Assembly (NCBI GenBank): GCA_052084925.1
Contig: JBQDEV010000006.1
Span: forward strand, 1-64,000
Length of the DNA: 64,000 bases
Source: CmP2 sp052084925
GTDB taxonomy: Bacteria > Actinomycetota > Actinomycetes > Actinomycetales > Micrococcaceae
Direction: 5' to 3'
The translations under genes were made by a program, and so were the position numbers. Under the pieces are notes generated by a model, which saw only the letters and a list, made by a program, of their open reading frames with translations, was not told where the DNA came from and did not search any database. This document shows positions 18,135 through 26,579 of this stretch, one piece after another. The stretch's first letter is position 1. Each line of letters begins with the position of its first letter.

Positions 18135-18776
18135 TCAGGAGCTGTGCTCGCGCCGCACGTGAAGGATCCGAAACCCCTTGACGGTATCCGCACGCTCGAC
18201 GGTGAAACGACTCCCCAACGCGGGCGACCGTTCATTCAACATCCCTTGGATCCAGGGCATGAGTGAATCTGCGCCGAGATTCTTCTGCACCACCAACCAA
18301 GCCTCCCCGCCGTCGCGCAGCCGCGGCAACCACAGCTCGAGAAGCTCGTGCAGCGCCTTCTTCCCGATGCGAATCGGAGGGTTCGACCAGATCAGGTCGT
18401 AGGAGCGGTCGGGGTCAACGTCGTCCGGCGCGGACACGTCAATTCCGGTGAGACCCAGATGCGCGGCATTGTCACGGCACAGCTGAGCGGCTCGGTCGTT
18501 GACCTCCACAGCGGTCACCTCAGCGTTGGGGCTCTGCAAGGCCAGAGTCAACGCCAAAGGTCCCCAACCGCAGCCGATATCCAGGAACTGTCCACGCTCC
18601 GGGGGCGTGGGAACCACCGACAGCAGCGCCGCGGTCCCCTTATCTAGTCCTTCGGGAGAGAAGATGCCGTTGGCTGTGACGACATCGACGGTTCGATCTG
18701 CCAGGGTGACTGAGATGGTGCGGCGTCGCTCCTGGTCAGAAGGCGAACGGAAATAGTGGCCAGCTGATTCATTCAC
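18135..18776 (-). CDS. Class I SAM methyltransferase, RsmC-like
   Basis: A 213-residue methyltransferase. The SAM motif LDIGCGWGPLALTLAL is followed by acidic motif TAVEVNDRA and the amino-methyltransferase signature SNPP (DLIWSNPPIRIGKKAL). This matches the C-terminal catalytic domain of RsmC/RlmG-type rRNA guanine-N2 methyltransferases; the exact target is not certain. I start at GTG 18776, which sits 6 bases after a TACCAT -10 element on the minus strand; GTG 18794 would add 6 residues. It converges with dapF (21-base gap). Confidence 0.85.
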   Translation of the reverse strand: MNESAGHYFRSPSDQERRRTISVTLADRTVDVVTANGIFSPEGLDKGTAALLSVVPTPPERGQFLDIGCGWGPLALTLALQSPNAEVTAVEVNDRAAQLCRDNAAHLGLTGIDVSAPDDVDPDRSYDLIWSNPPIRIGKKALHELLELWLPRLRDGGEAWLVVQKNLGADSLMPWIQGMLNERSPALGSRFTVERADTVKGFRILHVRREHSS

Positions 18777-18788
18777 CCGTCCATGGTA
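18777..18788 (-). promoter_or_regulatory. Predicted -10 box of a leaderless methyltransferase transcript
   Basis: On the minus strand TACCAT (18788 to 18783) is followed by 6 bases and GTG at 18776. No ribosome binding site is visible. Confidence 0.4.
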
Positions 18789-18794
18789 GGCCAC

Positions 18795-19148
18795 CGAAGC
18801 GACGTCATGGTTCTGCCCACCGAATTCACAGCGAGTTTTATAACAGAACGATAACGGGGCGTTCTGCCGCGCAATGAAGCCGATCCGGGTGATCAGAGGG
18901 GGTCTCCGTCGACTTGCATCAGTCCGAGGTATCGACTTTGCTGGCAGGCGTTGGTCGATGCGCTCAGGCGCCGTCGGTCCTCATCTCCTGCGGGGGATCG
19001 GACCGGACTGACCAACATCAGGGTCCCGGCACCTGCACCGTCGTCCGCCGTGGATCCCGAGTGAACAGTCTCGATACGGATTGTTGGGCGACGGCGCATC
19101 GACGGCTTCGGGAAGCCCGAGTGAGAAGGTGACAAGAGCTTAGGTTTC
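18795..19148 (+). promoter_or_regulatory. Long intergenic region upstream of the rpf-like gene
   Basis: No gene is apparent in these 354 bases. An AT-rich stretch (TTTTATAACAGAACGATAAC) sits at 18837-18856 in otherwise GC-rich DNA. A perfect inverted repeat, CAGAACG at 18844-18850 and CGTTCTG at 18860-18866 with 9 bases between, may be an operator or hairpin. The following ~250 bases could form several short stems and may be a long 5' leader. rpf genes in other actinobacteria often carry a c-di-AMP riboswitch, but I could not match its conserved core here. Confidence 0.4.
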
Positions 19149-19850
19149 ATGCAGAAGAACAACAAGGCACTGAAGAACGTCATGGGCGGTTTGGCGACCG
19201 TCGGATTGGCCGGAGCCGGTTTCATGGCTGTGGCACCGGCGGCCAGCGCCGACACCGGTTCCGATTGGGATCGACTGGCGGAATGTGAGTCCGGCGGCGA
19301 TTGGTCAATCAACACCGGCAACGGATACTACGGTGGCCTCCAGTTCAGCCAGCAGTCCTGGGAAGCCGTGGGCGGCTCGGGATTGCCTTCGGAGGCATCG
19401 AAGGACGAGCAGATTCAGCGCGCCGAGCAGCTGCGGCAGATCCAGGACTGGGGTGCTTGGCCTTCCTGCTCTGCCCAGTTGGGCCTGTCCGGTGATCCGT
19501 CGGGCACCCCGGCTGCCGCTGAGGCTGAGCAGCAGGAGTCCGCTCCGGCGCAACAGGAGACTCAGGTGGAGACGTCTCAGACGGAGAACCAGGAAGCTGC
19601 CGAACAGCAGGCACCGGTTGAGGAATCGGCGCCTGTGGAGGAGCAGGCGCCGGCGCCTCAGAAGACCGGCTCACAGGACGTTGCGGCTTCGGGGGAGACC
19701 TACACCGTGCAGTCGGGGGACACCCTCAGCAAGATTTCTGACGCCTGGGGCATCAGCGACTGGAACGACCTGTACCAGGTGAACGCCGAAGTGGTGACCG
19801 ATCCTGCACTGATCTACGTCGGTCAGGAACTACAGATTCCGGCATCCTGA
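19149..19850 (+). CDS. Secreted resuscitation-promoting factor with LysM domain
   Basis: A 233-residue secreted protein. A signal peptide covers residues 1-35 with an ASA-type cleavage region. The Rpf transglycosylase domain follows (SDWDRLAECESGGDWSINTG, GGLQFSQQSWEAVGG; catalytic Glu in AECESGG), to about residue 110. A Gln/Glu/Ala/Pro-rich linker leads to a C-terminal LysM domain (YTVQSGDTLSKISDAW) that binds peptidoglycan. Rpf proteins cleave peptidoglycan and wake dormant cells. Domain order Rpf-linker-LysM is common in Micrococcales. The ATG has no strong ribosome binding site. Confidence 0.93.
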   Translation: MQKNNKALKNVMGGLATVGLAGAGFMAVAPAASADTGSDWDRLAECESGGDWSINTGNGYYGGLQFSQQSWEAVGGSGLPSEASKDEQIQRAEQLRQIQDWGAWPSCSAQLGLSGDPSGTPAAAEAEQQESAPAQQETQVETSQTENQEAAEQQAPVEESAPVEEQAPAPQKTGSQDVAASGETYTVQSGDTLSKISDAWGISDWNDLYQVNAEVVTDPALIYVGQELQIPAS

Positions 19851-19900
19851 AACAACTGACATGACTGCGACGACCCGTTACTGACGGGCCCGTCTGCGAC

Positions 19901-19937
19901 GCCTCGGGGCTCATCCATCATGGATGAGCCCCGAGGC
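19901..19937 (+). terminator. Strong stem-loop after the rpf-like gene
   Basis: A perfect 17-bp stem pairs 19901-19917 with 19921-19937 around a 3-base loop. There is no T-run. Confidence 0.75.
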
Positions 19938-19952
19938 GTGTGCGCGTGCGGA

Positions 19953-19968
19953 TGCTACACTGGTGGAC
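19953..19968 (+). promoter_or_regulatory. Extended -10 promoter of the hflX leader
   Basis: TGCTACACT at 19953-19961 is an extended -10 element (TGn plus TACACT). The next ATG is at 19969, 7 bases after the hexamer, so the transcript should begin at that ATG. No -35 consensus is seen, which suits an extended -10 promoter. Confidence 0.55.
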
Positions 19969-19989
19969 ATGTGGATTACATACCTCTGA
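19969..19989 (+). CDS. Predicted leaderless hexapeptide leader of hflX
   Basis: ATG at 19969 opens a 6-codon ORF (MWITYL) ending in TGA at 19987-19989. It starts 7 bases after an extended -10 box, so it would be translated without a leader. Its codons overlap one arm of a long-range stem (TGTGGAT 19970-19976 with ATCCACA 20059-20065). Short leader peptides that sense stalled ribosomes precede several ribosome-protection and antibiotic-resistance genes. Role inferred from position only. Confidence 0.45.
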   Translation: MWITYL

Positions 19990-20222
19990 GCGCGATCTCG
20001 ACGCTCCGGCGTTTCTACGCCGTCTTCAACGCCCAGCTCGATTCAGAGCGTCGGGCTGATCCACACCTTCCACCACCTTCGTAGCGCAACCGTCTCCTGC
20101 GCCCCATCGCGCCCAGTCGGTCGTCGAGCGGATACATCGGTTTCAGCCGCGTGTCCTCTGCCTCGAACGGTTCTCGGTGAGATCACCACGACCTGAATCT
20201 TCCGAACCATCCAGGAGGGTCC
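19990..20222 (+). promoter_or_regulatory. Structured 5' leader of hflX, candidate attenuator
   Basis: Nested helices are visible: GACGCTC 20000-20006 pairs with GAGCGTC 20046-20052 (extendable to about 10 bp with one G-U), enclosing hairpin CGGCGT 20007-20012 with ACGCCG 20017-20022. Outside them TGTGGAT of the hexapeptide ORF pairs with ATCCACA 20059-20065. A second small structure (GGTTC and GAACC enclosing GGTGAGATCACC) lies at about 20169-20208, just before the AGGAGGG ribosome binding site. No T-run terminator is seen, so control at translation initiation is as likely as transcription attenuation. Confidence 0.4.
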
Positions 20223-21857
20223 ATGCCCCCGACATCACGTCCCGATACCGACTATTCTGTAATGACCCGTAGCTCCAAGGAGACCATGACCCATTCCCCA
20301 GAGCCAGACCAGCAGTCTGGCGATAACGAACAGCGTCGCAACGACGACGCGAAAAGCCTCATCGATCGGATTCTGGCCTCCGATGCGGCGCACGCCACGG
20401 CGAGTCCCTCGGCCACTGAAGCGCCGCGCGGACTGAACCAGGAATCCCGGGCGCTGGCTCTCGACGAGGGCGGAAACAGACACACTGACGACGACGGAGA
20501 CCAGCTGGATCTGGCAGCACGTCACGCCCTGCGCCGCGTGGATGGACTGTCCACCGAACTCGAGGACATGTCGGAGGTCGAATACCGCAAGGTGCGCCTC
20601 GAACGGGTGGTGCTCGCCGGTCTGTGGACCGAGGGCACTGTCTCCGATGCAGAGAACTCCCTTCACGAGCTGGCCGCTCTCGCCGAGACAGCCGGATCGA
20701 CCGTCATGGATGGCGTGATTCAGCGCAGACGGTCCCCAGACCCAGCAACATTTCTCGGTAAGGGAAAGGCCCAAGAACTCGCGGACGTCGTCAGTGACAC
20801 CGGCGCCGACACGGTGGTGGTCGATGCCGAGCTAGCGCCTTCTCAGCGTCGCGCTCTGGAAGACGTCGTTCGGGTCAAGGTCATCGACCGTACGGCCCTG
20901 ATTCTGGATATCTTCGCTCAGCATGCCCAATCTCGCGAGGGCAAGGCACAGGTAGAGCTCGCGCAGTTGGAGTACCTGCTGCCGCGTCTTCGCGGTTGGG
21001 GTGACTCGATGTCCCGACAGGCCGGTGGTCGCGCAGCTTCCGGTGAGGGCATCGGGTCTCGTGGTCCCGGCGAGACGAAGATCGAGCTCGATCGGCGTCG
21101 TATCCGCAATCGCATGGCCAAACTGCGTCGTGAGATTGCTGCCATGGCGCCGGCCCGCGAGACCAAGCGCGCCAACCGTCGCCGGAATAAAGTTCCGTCC
21201 GTGGCCATCGCCGGCTACACGAACGCTGGGAAATCGTCCTTGCTCAATCGACTCACTCGGGCCGGCGTGTTGGTGGAGAACGCGCTGTTCGCCACCTTGG
21301 ACCCAACGGTCCGCAAAGCAGTGACCCCGGACGGCATCGGATACACCCTCTCCGATACCGTGGGCTTCGTGCGGAACCTACCGACGCAGTTGGTGGAGGC
21401 ATTCCGGTCCACACTCGAAGAAGTGGGGGATGCAGATGTCATCTTGCATGTAGTGGACGTGTCCCATCCGGACCCAGAATCACAGATCGCGGCCGTGCAC
21501 GAAGTGCTGAACGAGATCGATGCGCGTCGTATCCCAGAGATCATCGTGCTCAACAAGTCCGATGCTGCGGATCCGCTGACCATCGCTCGGGTGCGTCGTG
21601 CCCACCGAGACACCGTCTTGGTGTCAGCACAGACTGGCGAGGGGCTGCAGGAGCTGGAGGCGATGATTGCGACAGCGATTCCGCGTCCCAACCTGGAACT
21701 GGAACTGCTCATCCCGTTCACCGACGGGGACGTCGTCTCAAGGTTGCACGGATCCGACGTCGAGATCCTCTCCGAGAGCTATGAGGCAGAGGGCACTCGG
21801 CTGACCGTATTGGTCCGCGAAGAAGACCAGGAAGAATTCGCACAGTATGTCGTCTAG
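20223..21857 (+). CDS. hflX: Ribosome-associated GTPase HflX
   Basis: A 544-residue GTPase that binds 50S subunits and splits stalled ribosomes; it contributes to macrolide/lincosamide tolerance in some bacteria. The HflX N-terminal domain includes FLGKGKAQELADVV and VDAELAPSQRRALED. The glycine-rich linker (RGPGETKIELDRRRI) is followed by the G domain: G1 AGYTNAGKSSLLN, G2/G3 with DTVGFVRNLPTQLV, and G4 LNKSD. A disordered acidic N-terminus of ~100 residues precedes these. ATG 20223 has AGGAGGG upstream at short spacing; ATG 20286 is an alternative. It overlaps dinG by 11 bases. Confidence 0.95.
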   Translation: MPPTSRPDTDYSVMTRSSKETMTHSPEPDQQSGDNEQRRNDDAKSLIDRILASDAAHATASPSATEAPRGLNQESRALALDEGGNRHTDDDGDQLDLAARHALRRVDGLSTELEDMSEVEYRKVRLERVVLAGLWTEGTVSDAENSLHELAALAETAGSTVMDGVIQRRRSPDPATFLGKGKAQELADVVSDTGADTVVVDAELAPSQRRALEDVVRVKVIDRTALILDIFAQHAQSREGKAQVELAQLEYLLPRLRGWGDSMSRQAGGRAASGEGIGSRGPGETKIELDRRRIRNRMAKLRREIAAMAPARETKRANRRRNKVPSVAIAGYTNAGKSSLLNRLTRAGVLVENALFATLDPTVRKAVTPDGIGYTLSDTVGFVRNLPTQLVEAFRSTLEEVGDADVILHVVDVSHPDPESQIAAVHEVLNEIDARRIPEIIVLNKSDAADPLTIARVRRAHRDTVLVSAQTGEGLQELEAMIATAIPRPNLELELLIPFTDGDVVSRLHGSDVEILSESYEAEGTRLTVLVREEDQEEFAQYVV

Positions 21858-23931
21858 CACCACCACGTCCTCGAACACCCCACAGCCCGCCGCTCCGCTG
21901 AGCTCAGCAGAGCGGCGGGCTGCTGCCTGGCTCGACCGTGCGATCGAACGGACCGGCGGACAGCAGCGTGAAGGACAGCGGCAGATGACCGTCGAGGTCA
22001 CCCGATCGCTGGAATCTGGCGCGCACCTGTTGGTGCAAGCGGGAACGGGCACCGGCAAGTCACTGGCCTACCTCGTTCCAGCTCTGTCTCATGCCGTGGA
22101 CGCGACCAAACCTGTGGTGGTGGCAACGGCGACTTTGGCCCTGCAATCGCAGATCATTCGGCGCGACGTTCCCCGGCTGTTGGAGGCGCTGAAAGACGAC
22201 CTGCCACGGCCCATGGACATCGCCCTGCTTAAGGGACGCTCGAACTATGTGTGCCTCCACAAGCTCAATGGTGGATTCCCCACGGACGAACCTGAACCGT
22301 CGCTGCTCGACGGTGTCGACCACGCGCCCGCGGCACCGCGAACAGATCTGGGGAAGCAACTGGTGCGGCTTCGCGAATGGGCTGAGGAAACGGAAACAGG
22401 CGATCGCGACGATCTCGACCCTGGGGTCGATGAAACAGCTTGGCGGCAAGTCTCTGTGTCCGCGGTGGAATGCATCGGAGCTCAACGCTGCCCCTTCGCG
22501 GAGGAGTGTTTCTCCGAACGCGCCCGACAGCAGGCAGGTGAAGCCGATGTGGTGGTGACGAATCATGCGATGCTCGCGATCGCGGCATTCGACGGGTTGC
22601 AGGTCCTTCCGGATTTCGAAGCGGTGATCGTCGACGAGGCCCACGAACTGGCCGACCGCGTCACCAACGCCGTAACGGGCCAGATTTCGCCTGCAACCGT
22701 GCGTTCTGCGGTGACCGCCGGCCGCCGACAGGCTTCCGTGGTGTTGGACGACCTGAGCGCAGCTGCAGATGCCTTAGAAGCAGCCTTTGTCACTTCCCCA
22801 TCGGGGTGGATGCCGATGGGGCCGAACGAGTCGCAGTGTATGGCGCTGGAGTCTGTAAGAAGTGCAGCACGCGAAGGACTCAGCCAGCTGAAGAGCTCGG
22901 GAAAAGAGTCCTCCTCGTCAACCTCCTCAAACGACGAGTCGCCGGGACGCCACGTCGTCCGCGGCAAGCTTCAGGAGATTCTGGAGACGGCCGAACGAGT
23001 CATGGACGCGGGCCAGGCCGGAAACAACCGGCAGGTCGCGTGGACCTCGCGGCCAGGCCGCTTCGAGCCCGGTGTCGGATGGATCGCTGGCGACGAAAGT
23101 ACCGCCCCGACTATCTACGTGGCACCCTTGTCCGTGGCCGGAAGACTGCGGGAGAACCTCCTGCAAGACACGACGACGATCCTCACCTCAGCGACTCTGA
23201 CAGTGGGGGATTCGTTCGGTCCGATCGCCGGAGACCTCGGCTTCGCCGGCACGGGTGGCCCTCAATGGTCTGGCATAGACGTCGGCAGTCCCTTCGACTA
23301 TCCCAGGCAGGGCATCCTCTACGTTGCGGAGAAGCTGCCCAAACCGAGCCGGATTACCGCCCCGGCGACTTATGACGAACTGGAAGCGCTGCTACGCGCC
23401 TCCCGAGGCGGAGCGCTGTGCCTGTTCTCCTCACGCCGCGCCGCCGAAGATGCTGCTCAGGAACTGCGACGTCGGCTCGGGCCCAGCCCGCAGATCCTTT
23501 GCCAGGGCGATTCCACTCTCGCATCATTGATCAAGCAGTTCGCAGACGAAGAAGACACCTGTCTCTTCGGCACTATGTCGTTGTGGCAGGGCGTCGACGT
23601 CCCAGGACGTGCGTGTCGATTGGTCGTCGTCGATCGGTTGCCCTTCCCCCGACCGGACGACCCACTATCGGAAGCGCGCACGCGTGATGTCGCTCAGCGT
23701 GGAGGCAACGGATTCATGCAGGTCTCAGCAACGCATGCGGCCGTAAGACTTGCTCAGGGGGTAGGTCGTCTCATCCGATCGGCCGATGACCGGGGCGTTG
23801 TGGCGATCCTCGACTCACGGTTGCACCACGCTCGCTATGGCAAGTACATTCAGTCGGCCTTGCCTCGTTTCTGGTACACCACCGATCAGTCGACGGCGTT
23901 GGGAGCACTCGGACGGCTCGCTGAGGGCTGA
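21847..23931 (+). CDS. dinG: ATP-dependent DNA helicase, DinG/XPD family
   Basis: A 694-residue superfamily 2 helicase. Walker A is GTGTGKSLAYLVPA (about 62-75) and motif II is VDEAHE. Four cysteines between them (YVCLHK, VECIG, QRCPF, EECF) have the iron-sulfur cluster layout of XPD/DinG enzymes. The C-terminal motifs include FGTMSLWQGVDVPG and QGVGRLIRS. It unwinds DNA structures such as R-loops during repair or replication. It overlaps hflX and converges with lexA. Confidence 0.93.
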   Translation: MSSSTTTSSNTPQPAAPLSSAERRAAAWLDRAIERTGGQQREGQRQMTVEVTRSLESGAHLLVQAGTGTGKSLAYLVPALSHAVDATKPVVVATATLALQSQIIRRDVPRLLEALKDDLPRPMDIALLKGRSNYVCLHKLNGGFPTDEPEPSLLDGVDHAPAAPRTDLGKQLVRLREWAEETETGDRDDLDPGVDETAWRQVSVSAVECIGAQRCPFAEECFSERARQQAGEADVVVTNHAMLAIAAFDGLQVLPDFEAVIVDEAHELADRVTNAVTGQISPATVRSAVTAGRRQASVVLDDLSAAADALEAAFVTSPSGWMPMGPNESQCMALESVRSAAREGLSQLKSSGKESSSSTSSNDESPGRHVVRGKLQEILETAERVMDAGQAGNNRQVAWTSRPGRFEPGVGWIAGDESTAPTIYVAPLSVAGRLRENLLQDTTTILTSATLTVGDSFGPIAGDLGFAGTGGPQWSGIDVGSPFDYPRQGILYVAEKLPKPSRITAPATYDELEALLRASRGGALCLFSSRRAAEDAAQELRRRLGPSPQILCQGDSTLASLIKQFADEEDTCLFGTMSLWQGVDVPGRACRLVVVDRLPFPRPDDPLSEARTRDVAQRGGNGFMQVSATHAAVRLAQGVGRLIRSADDRGVVAILDSRLHHARYGKYIQSALPRFWYTTDQSTALGALGRLAEG

Positions 23932-23954
23932 CGCAGACAAACGGCCCAGCACGA

Positions 23955-23990
23955 CGGAGGCCCAACGACAACGTTGTCGTTGGGCCTCCG
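23955..23990. terminator. Bidirectional terminator between dinG and lexA
   Basis: A perfect 36-base palindrome (18 bases each side of 23972/23973) lies between the two convergent genes, 23 bases after dinG and 25 bases after lexA. Confidence 0.8.
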
Positions 23991-24015
23991 TGATCGAGCG
24001 GGAAACTCGTGGAAC

Positions 24016-24747
24016 CTAGATAGACCGAAGAACGGACACGACCTTGCCCATAATAGTGGCGTGGTCACCCAGAATGGGCTCGTAAGCAGTGTTCTGAGGC
24101 AGCAGCCATGTGTGCCCGTCCCGCTGACGGAAGGTCTTCACAGTGGCATCCTCATCCAGTAAAGCAGCCACGATGTCACCGTTCGTCGCACTGTTCTGCT
24201 TGCGCACCACCACCCAGTCACCATGACAGATAGCCGCGTCGACCATGGAATCACCGGTGACCTTGAGCATGAAGAGGTCGCCGTCTCCCGTGAGGAGCTT
24301 CGGGAGCGCGATCACATCCTCGATGTGCTGATCGGCGAGCACAGGGCCGCCGGCGGCAATGCGTCCGACCAAGGGCACCATGACGTTGTGCGCGTCGATC
24401 TCTCGGCTGTACGGCAACTGCACTTCGTCGGTGTCGATTTCCTGAGCTGAGTCCGATTCGTTGCCAAGGAGGTTGCCATCCTCGTCACGAAGGATTTCGA
24501 TAGCACGTGGAATGCGCGGGTCGCGACGAATGTAACCGTACTCGGTGAGCTTCTTCAGCTGGTACGTCACTGAAGAAAGGGAAAGCAACTCGGTACCCTT
24601 CCCGATCTCGCGCATCGACGGTGGATATCCCGTCTTGGCGATGGCCCGTCGCAGGTAGTTGAGCACTTGCCGCTGTCGCTGTGTCAACTTCTTGACGCTA
24701 TACACCGCGAAATTCTGCTCGTGAGCGTCTGGAGTCGATGAACTCAT
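24016..24747 (-). CDS. lexA: SOS repressor LexA
   Basis: A 243-residue repressor. The N-terminal winged helix (LTQRQRQVLNYLRRAI, GYPPSMREIGKGTELLSLSS) binds SOS boxes. The Ala132-Gly133 self-cleavage bond lies in RIAAGGP. Ser167 (GDSMVDA) and Lys204 (ATVKTF) form the dyad. I start at ATG 24747, with GGAGAG 4 bases upstream; upstream ATGs at 24774 and 24798 would add 9 or 17 residues but lack a good ribosome binding site. The gene is divergent from the LysM gene, and a LexA box lies between them. Confidence 0.97.
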   Translation of the reverse strand: MSSSTPDAHEQNFAVYSVKKLTQRQRQVLNYLRRAIAKTGYPPSMREIGKGTELLSLSSVTYQLKKLTEYGYIRRDPRIPRAIEILRDEDGNLLGNESDSAQEIDTDEVQLPYSREIDAHNVMVPLVGRIAAGGPVLADQHIEDVIALPKLLTGDGDLFMLKVTGDSMVDAAICHGDWVVVRKQNSATNGDIVAALLDEDATVKTFRQRDGHTWLLPQNTAYEPILGDHATIMGKVVSVLRSI

Positions 24748-24930
24748 GGGGCTCTCCGTTCTTATCGTGTCCATGGCCGCTGGTGGACTCTGTTCCACAG
24801 TCGGGATGCCGGGACATCCGGTGACCGATCTGCAGGGTCAAGGCGATCCGTACTTCGAGCGTACAGCATTCATCGAACAAGTTCAAAGATCTGTACGAGA
24901 AAAATCTTGCACATGGTCGAAACACTGTGC

Positions 24931-24946
24931 TAGAAAAGGTGTACGA
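24931..24946. promoter_or_regulatory. Predicted SOS (LexA) box between lexA and the LysM gene
   Basis: TAGAAAAGGTGTACGA matches TCGAAC-N4-GTTCGA at 9 of 12 defined positions and resembles the recA box (13 of 16 bases identical). It can serve both divergent genes. Additional GAAC half-sites follow up to 24990. The remainder of 24748-25008 holds no gene. Confidence 0.7.
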
Positions 24947-25008
24947 ACTTAGAACGGCCGATCGAGATTAGAACTCGAGCCCGTTCGAGAAGGAAGGACA
25001 GCGAGACT

Positions 25009-25359
25009 ATGAGCATCGCTACGCAAACTCGGGGGACCAGCCCCATTCGCCTCACTCGACGCGGCCGTTTTGTTCTACGGACGCTTCCGTTGTTTGTTCT
25101 CTTGGCCCTGATGGTGGCGGCAGTACTCATCGTGGATGTGTTCGGATCTTCGGCCAACGCGTCGAACTCGGATTCACCGATGGGGGCAGTCGAATACACC
25201 GTCGGATATGGAGATACCTTGTGGGGTATTGCGGGACAGCTCGATCTTGATTCCCCGCGTACCGAGGTGGTTCAGCGCATCGGGGAGCTCAACCAGCTGT
25301 CCGGCTCGGAGATCAACGTAGGCGATACTTTGTTCGTTCCGGCGTCACTGGGGCAGTAA
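25009..25359 (+). CDS. LysM membrane protein, candidate SOS division inhibitor
   Basis: A 116-residue protein: a basic N-terminus, one membrane segment (about 27-47, LPLFVLLALMVAAVLIVDVFG), and an extracytoplasmic LysM domain (YTVGYGDTLWGIAGQLDLD to TLFVPA). Position and architecture match Rv2719c/ChiZ of Mycobacterium, which is divergent from lexA, SOS-induced and slows division, and the analogous YneA of Bacillus. The shared SOS box supports the same role. AGAAGGAAGG precedes the start codon. Confidence 0.8.
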   Translation: MSIATQTRGTSPIRLTRRGRFVLRTLPLFVLLALMVAAVLIVDVFGSSANASNSDSPMGAVEYTVGYGDTLWGIAGQLDLDSPRTEVVQRIGELNQLSGSEINVGDTLFVPASLGQ

Positions 25360-25375
25360 CCCGTCAGAGCACCTC

Positions 25376-25387
25376 TAGACTGTTCGC
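25376..25387 (+). promoter_or_regulatory. Predicted -10 box of leaderless hisC
   Basis: TAGACT at 25376-25381 is followed by 6 bases and GTG at 25388. No ribosome binding site is present. Confidence 0.45.
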
Positions 25388-26521
25388 GTGACTTCTAATG
25401 CGAACGAGTTCAACCCTGAGGCCCTAGCGGCTCTTCCTCTCCGGGAGAACCTGCGAGGGAAAACCCCGTACGGCGCACCACAGCTTGATGTTCCATACAT
25501 GTTGAACACGAACGAGAACACCCATCCCGTGCCCGACGCGGTTGTGAAATCCGTGGCGGAGGAAGCACATCGTGCCGCGCAGACCTTGAACCGCTACCCG
25601 GATCGGGAGTTCACCGATCTCCGACGTCATCTTGCTTCGTACCTGGGTGAGGGGATCAGCGCACGCCAGGTGTGGGCCGCCAACGGATCGAACGAGATTC
25701 TGCAACAGATCCTGCAAGCGTTCGGTGGGCCGGGCCGCAGTGTCTTGAGCTTTCCGCCGACATACTCCATGTACCCCCTCCTGGCTGAAGGTGTCAGCAC
25801 CGAGTACATTGCGGGCGTGCGAGACGAAGACTTCACCCTCTCGGCCTCCTCGGCCGCTGCGCAAGTTGAGGAATATGCGCCGAACGTCGTGATTCTGTGT
25901 TCCCCGAACAATCCGACTGGCACGGCATTGGATCTCGACGTGGTCGATGCTGTGTATCAAGCGTCGGAGGCATGCCAAGCCATGGTTGTTGTCGACGAGG
26001 CGTATGCGGAATTCGCGTTGCAGGGCACGCGATCGGCGTTGACACTTCTTCCCGGGCGTCCTCGGCTGATTGTCACCCGCACGATGTCCAAAGCCTTCGC
26101 GCTGGCGGGTGCACGTCTTGGGTATCTTGCATCCGCGCCCGAGGTGACTGACGCCATTCGTTTGGTGAGACTGCCTTATCACCTATCCTCCATGACGCAG
26201 GCCACGGCTACGGCGGCTTTGGTGCACGCAGATGTCTTGCTGGCCACCGTCGAGGAAATCAAGACGCAGCGAGACCGTATCGTAGAGAACCTCCTTGGTC
26301 TTGGACTGAGCCCGGCTGTATCCGACTCGAACTTCGTTTTCTTCGGTGGGTTATCTGATGCCCACGCGATGTGGGAGCGTCTGCTGGAGCATGGTGTTCT
26401 GGTCCGGGATGTTGGAATCCCGCATCATCTTCGTGTGACGGCAGGTACTGAATCCGAGACAACCGCTTTTCTTGACGCGATTAGGCGTATTCTCGAGAAC
26501 TCGCCCGAGCTAGCCGAGTAG
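25388..26521 (+). CDS. hisC: Histidinol-phosphate aminotransferase
   Basis: A 377-residue PLP enzyme of fold type I, converting imidazole-acetol phosphate to histidinol phosphate. SPNNPTG and DEAYAEF are the cofactor-contact motifs and Lys235 in SKAFALAGARLGY is the Schiff-base lysine. Translation starts at GTG 25388. It opens the hisC-hisB-hisH-hisA cluster; hisF, hisI, hisG and hisD are not in the window. Confidence 0.95.
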   Translation: MTSNANEFNPEALAALPLRENLRGKTPYGAPQLDVPYMLNTNENTHPVPDAVVKSVAEEAHRAAQTLNRYPDREFTDLRRHLASYLGEGISARQVWAANGSNEILQQILQAFGGPGRSVLSFPPTYSMYPLLAEGVSTEYIAGVRDEDFTLSASSAAAQVEEYAPNVVILCSPNNPTGTALDLDVVDAVYQASEACQAMVVVDEAYAEFALQGTRSALTLLPGRPRLIVTRTMSKAFALAGARLGYLASAPEVTDAIRLVRLPYHLSSMTQATATAALVHADVLLATVEEIKTQRDRIVENLLGLGLSPAVSDSNFVFFGGLSDAHAMWERLLEHGVLVRDVGIPHHLRVTAGTESETTAFLDAIRRILENSPELAE

Positions 26522-26579
26522 ACTGAATGCCGTCGACCAGAGCCACCTGGTCGGTTCTTGACTCTAGGAGCGCCCTTCC

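Noticed and set aside
19938..19955. WhiB7-type AT-rich site upstream of the hflX leader promoter
   Set aside because: The bases immediately upstream of the -10 are GC-rich and occupied by the preceding stem-loop.
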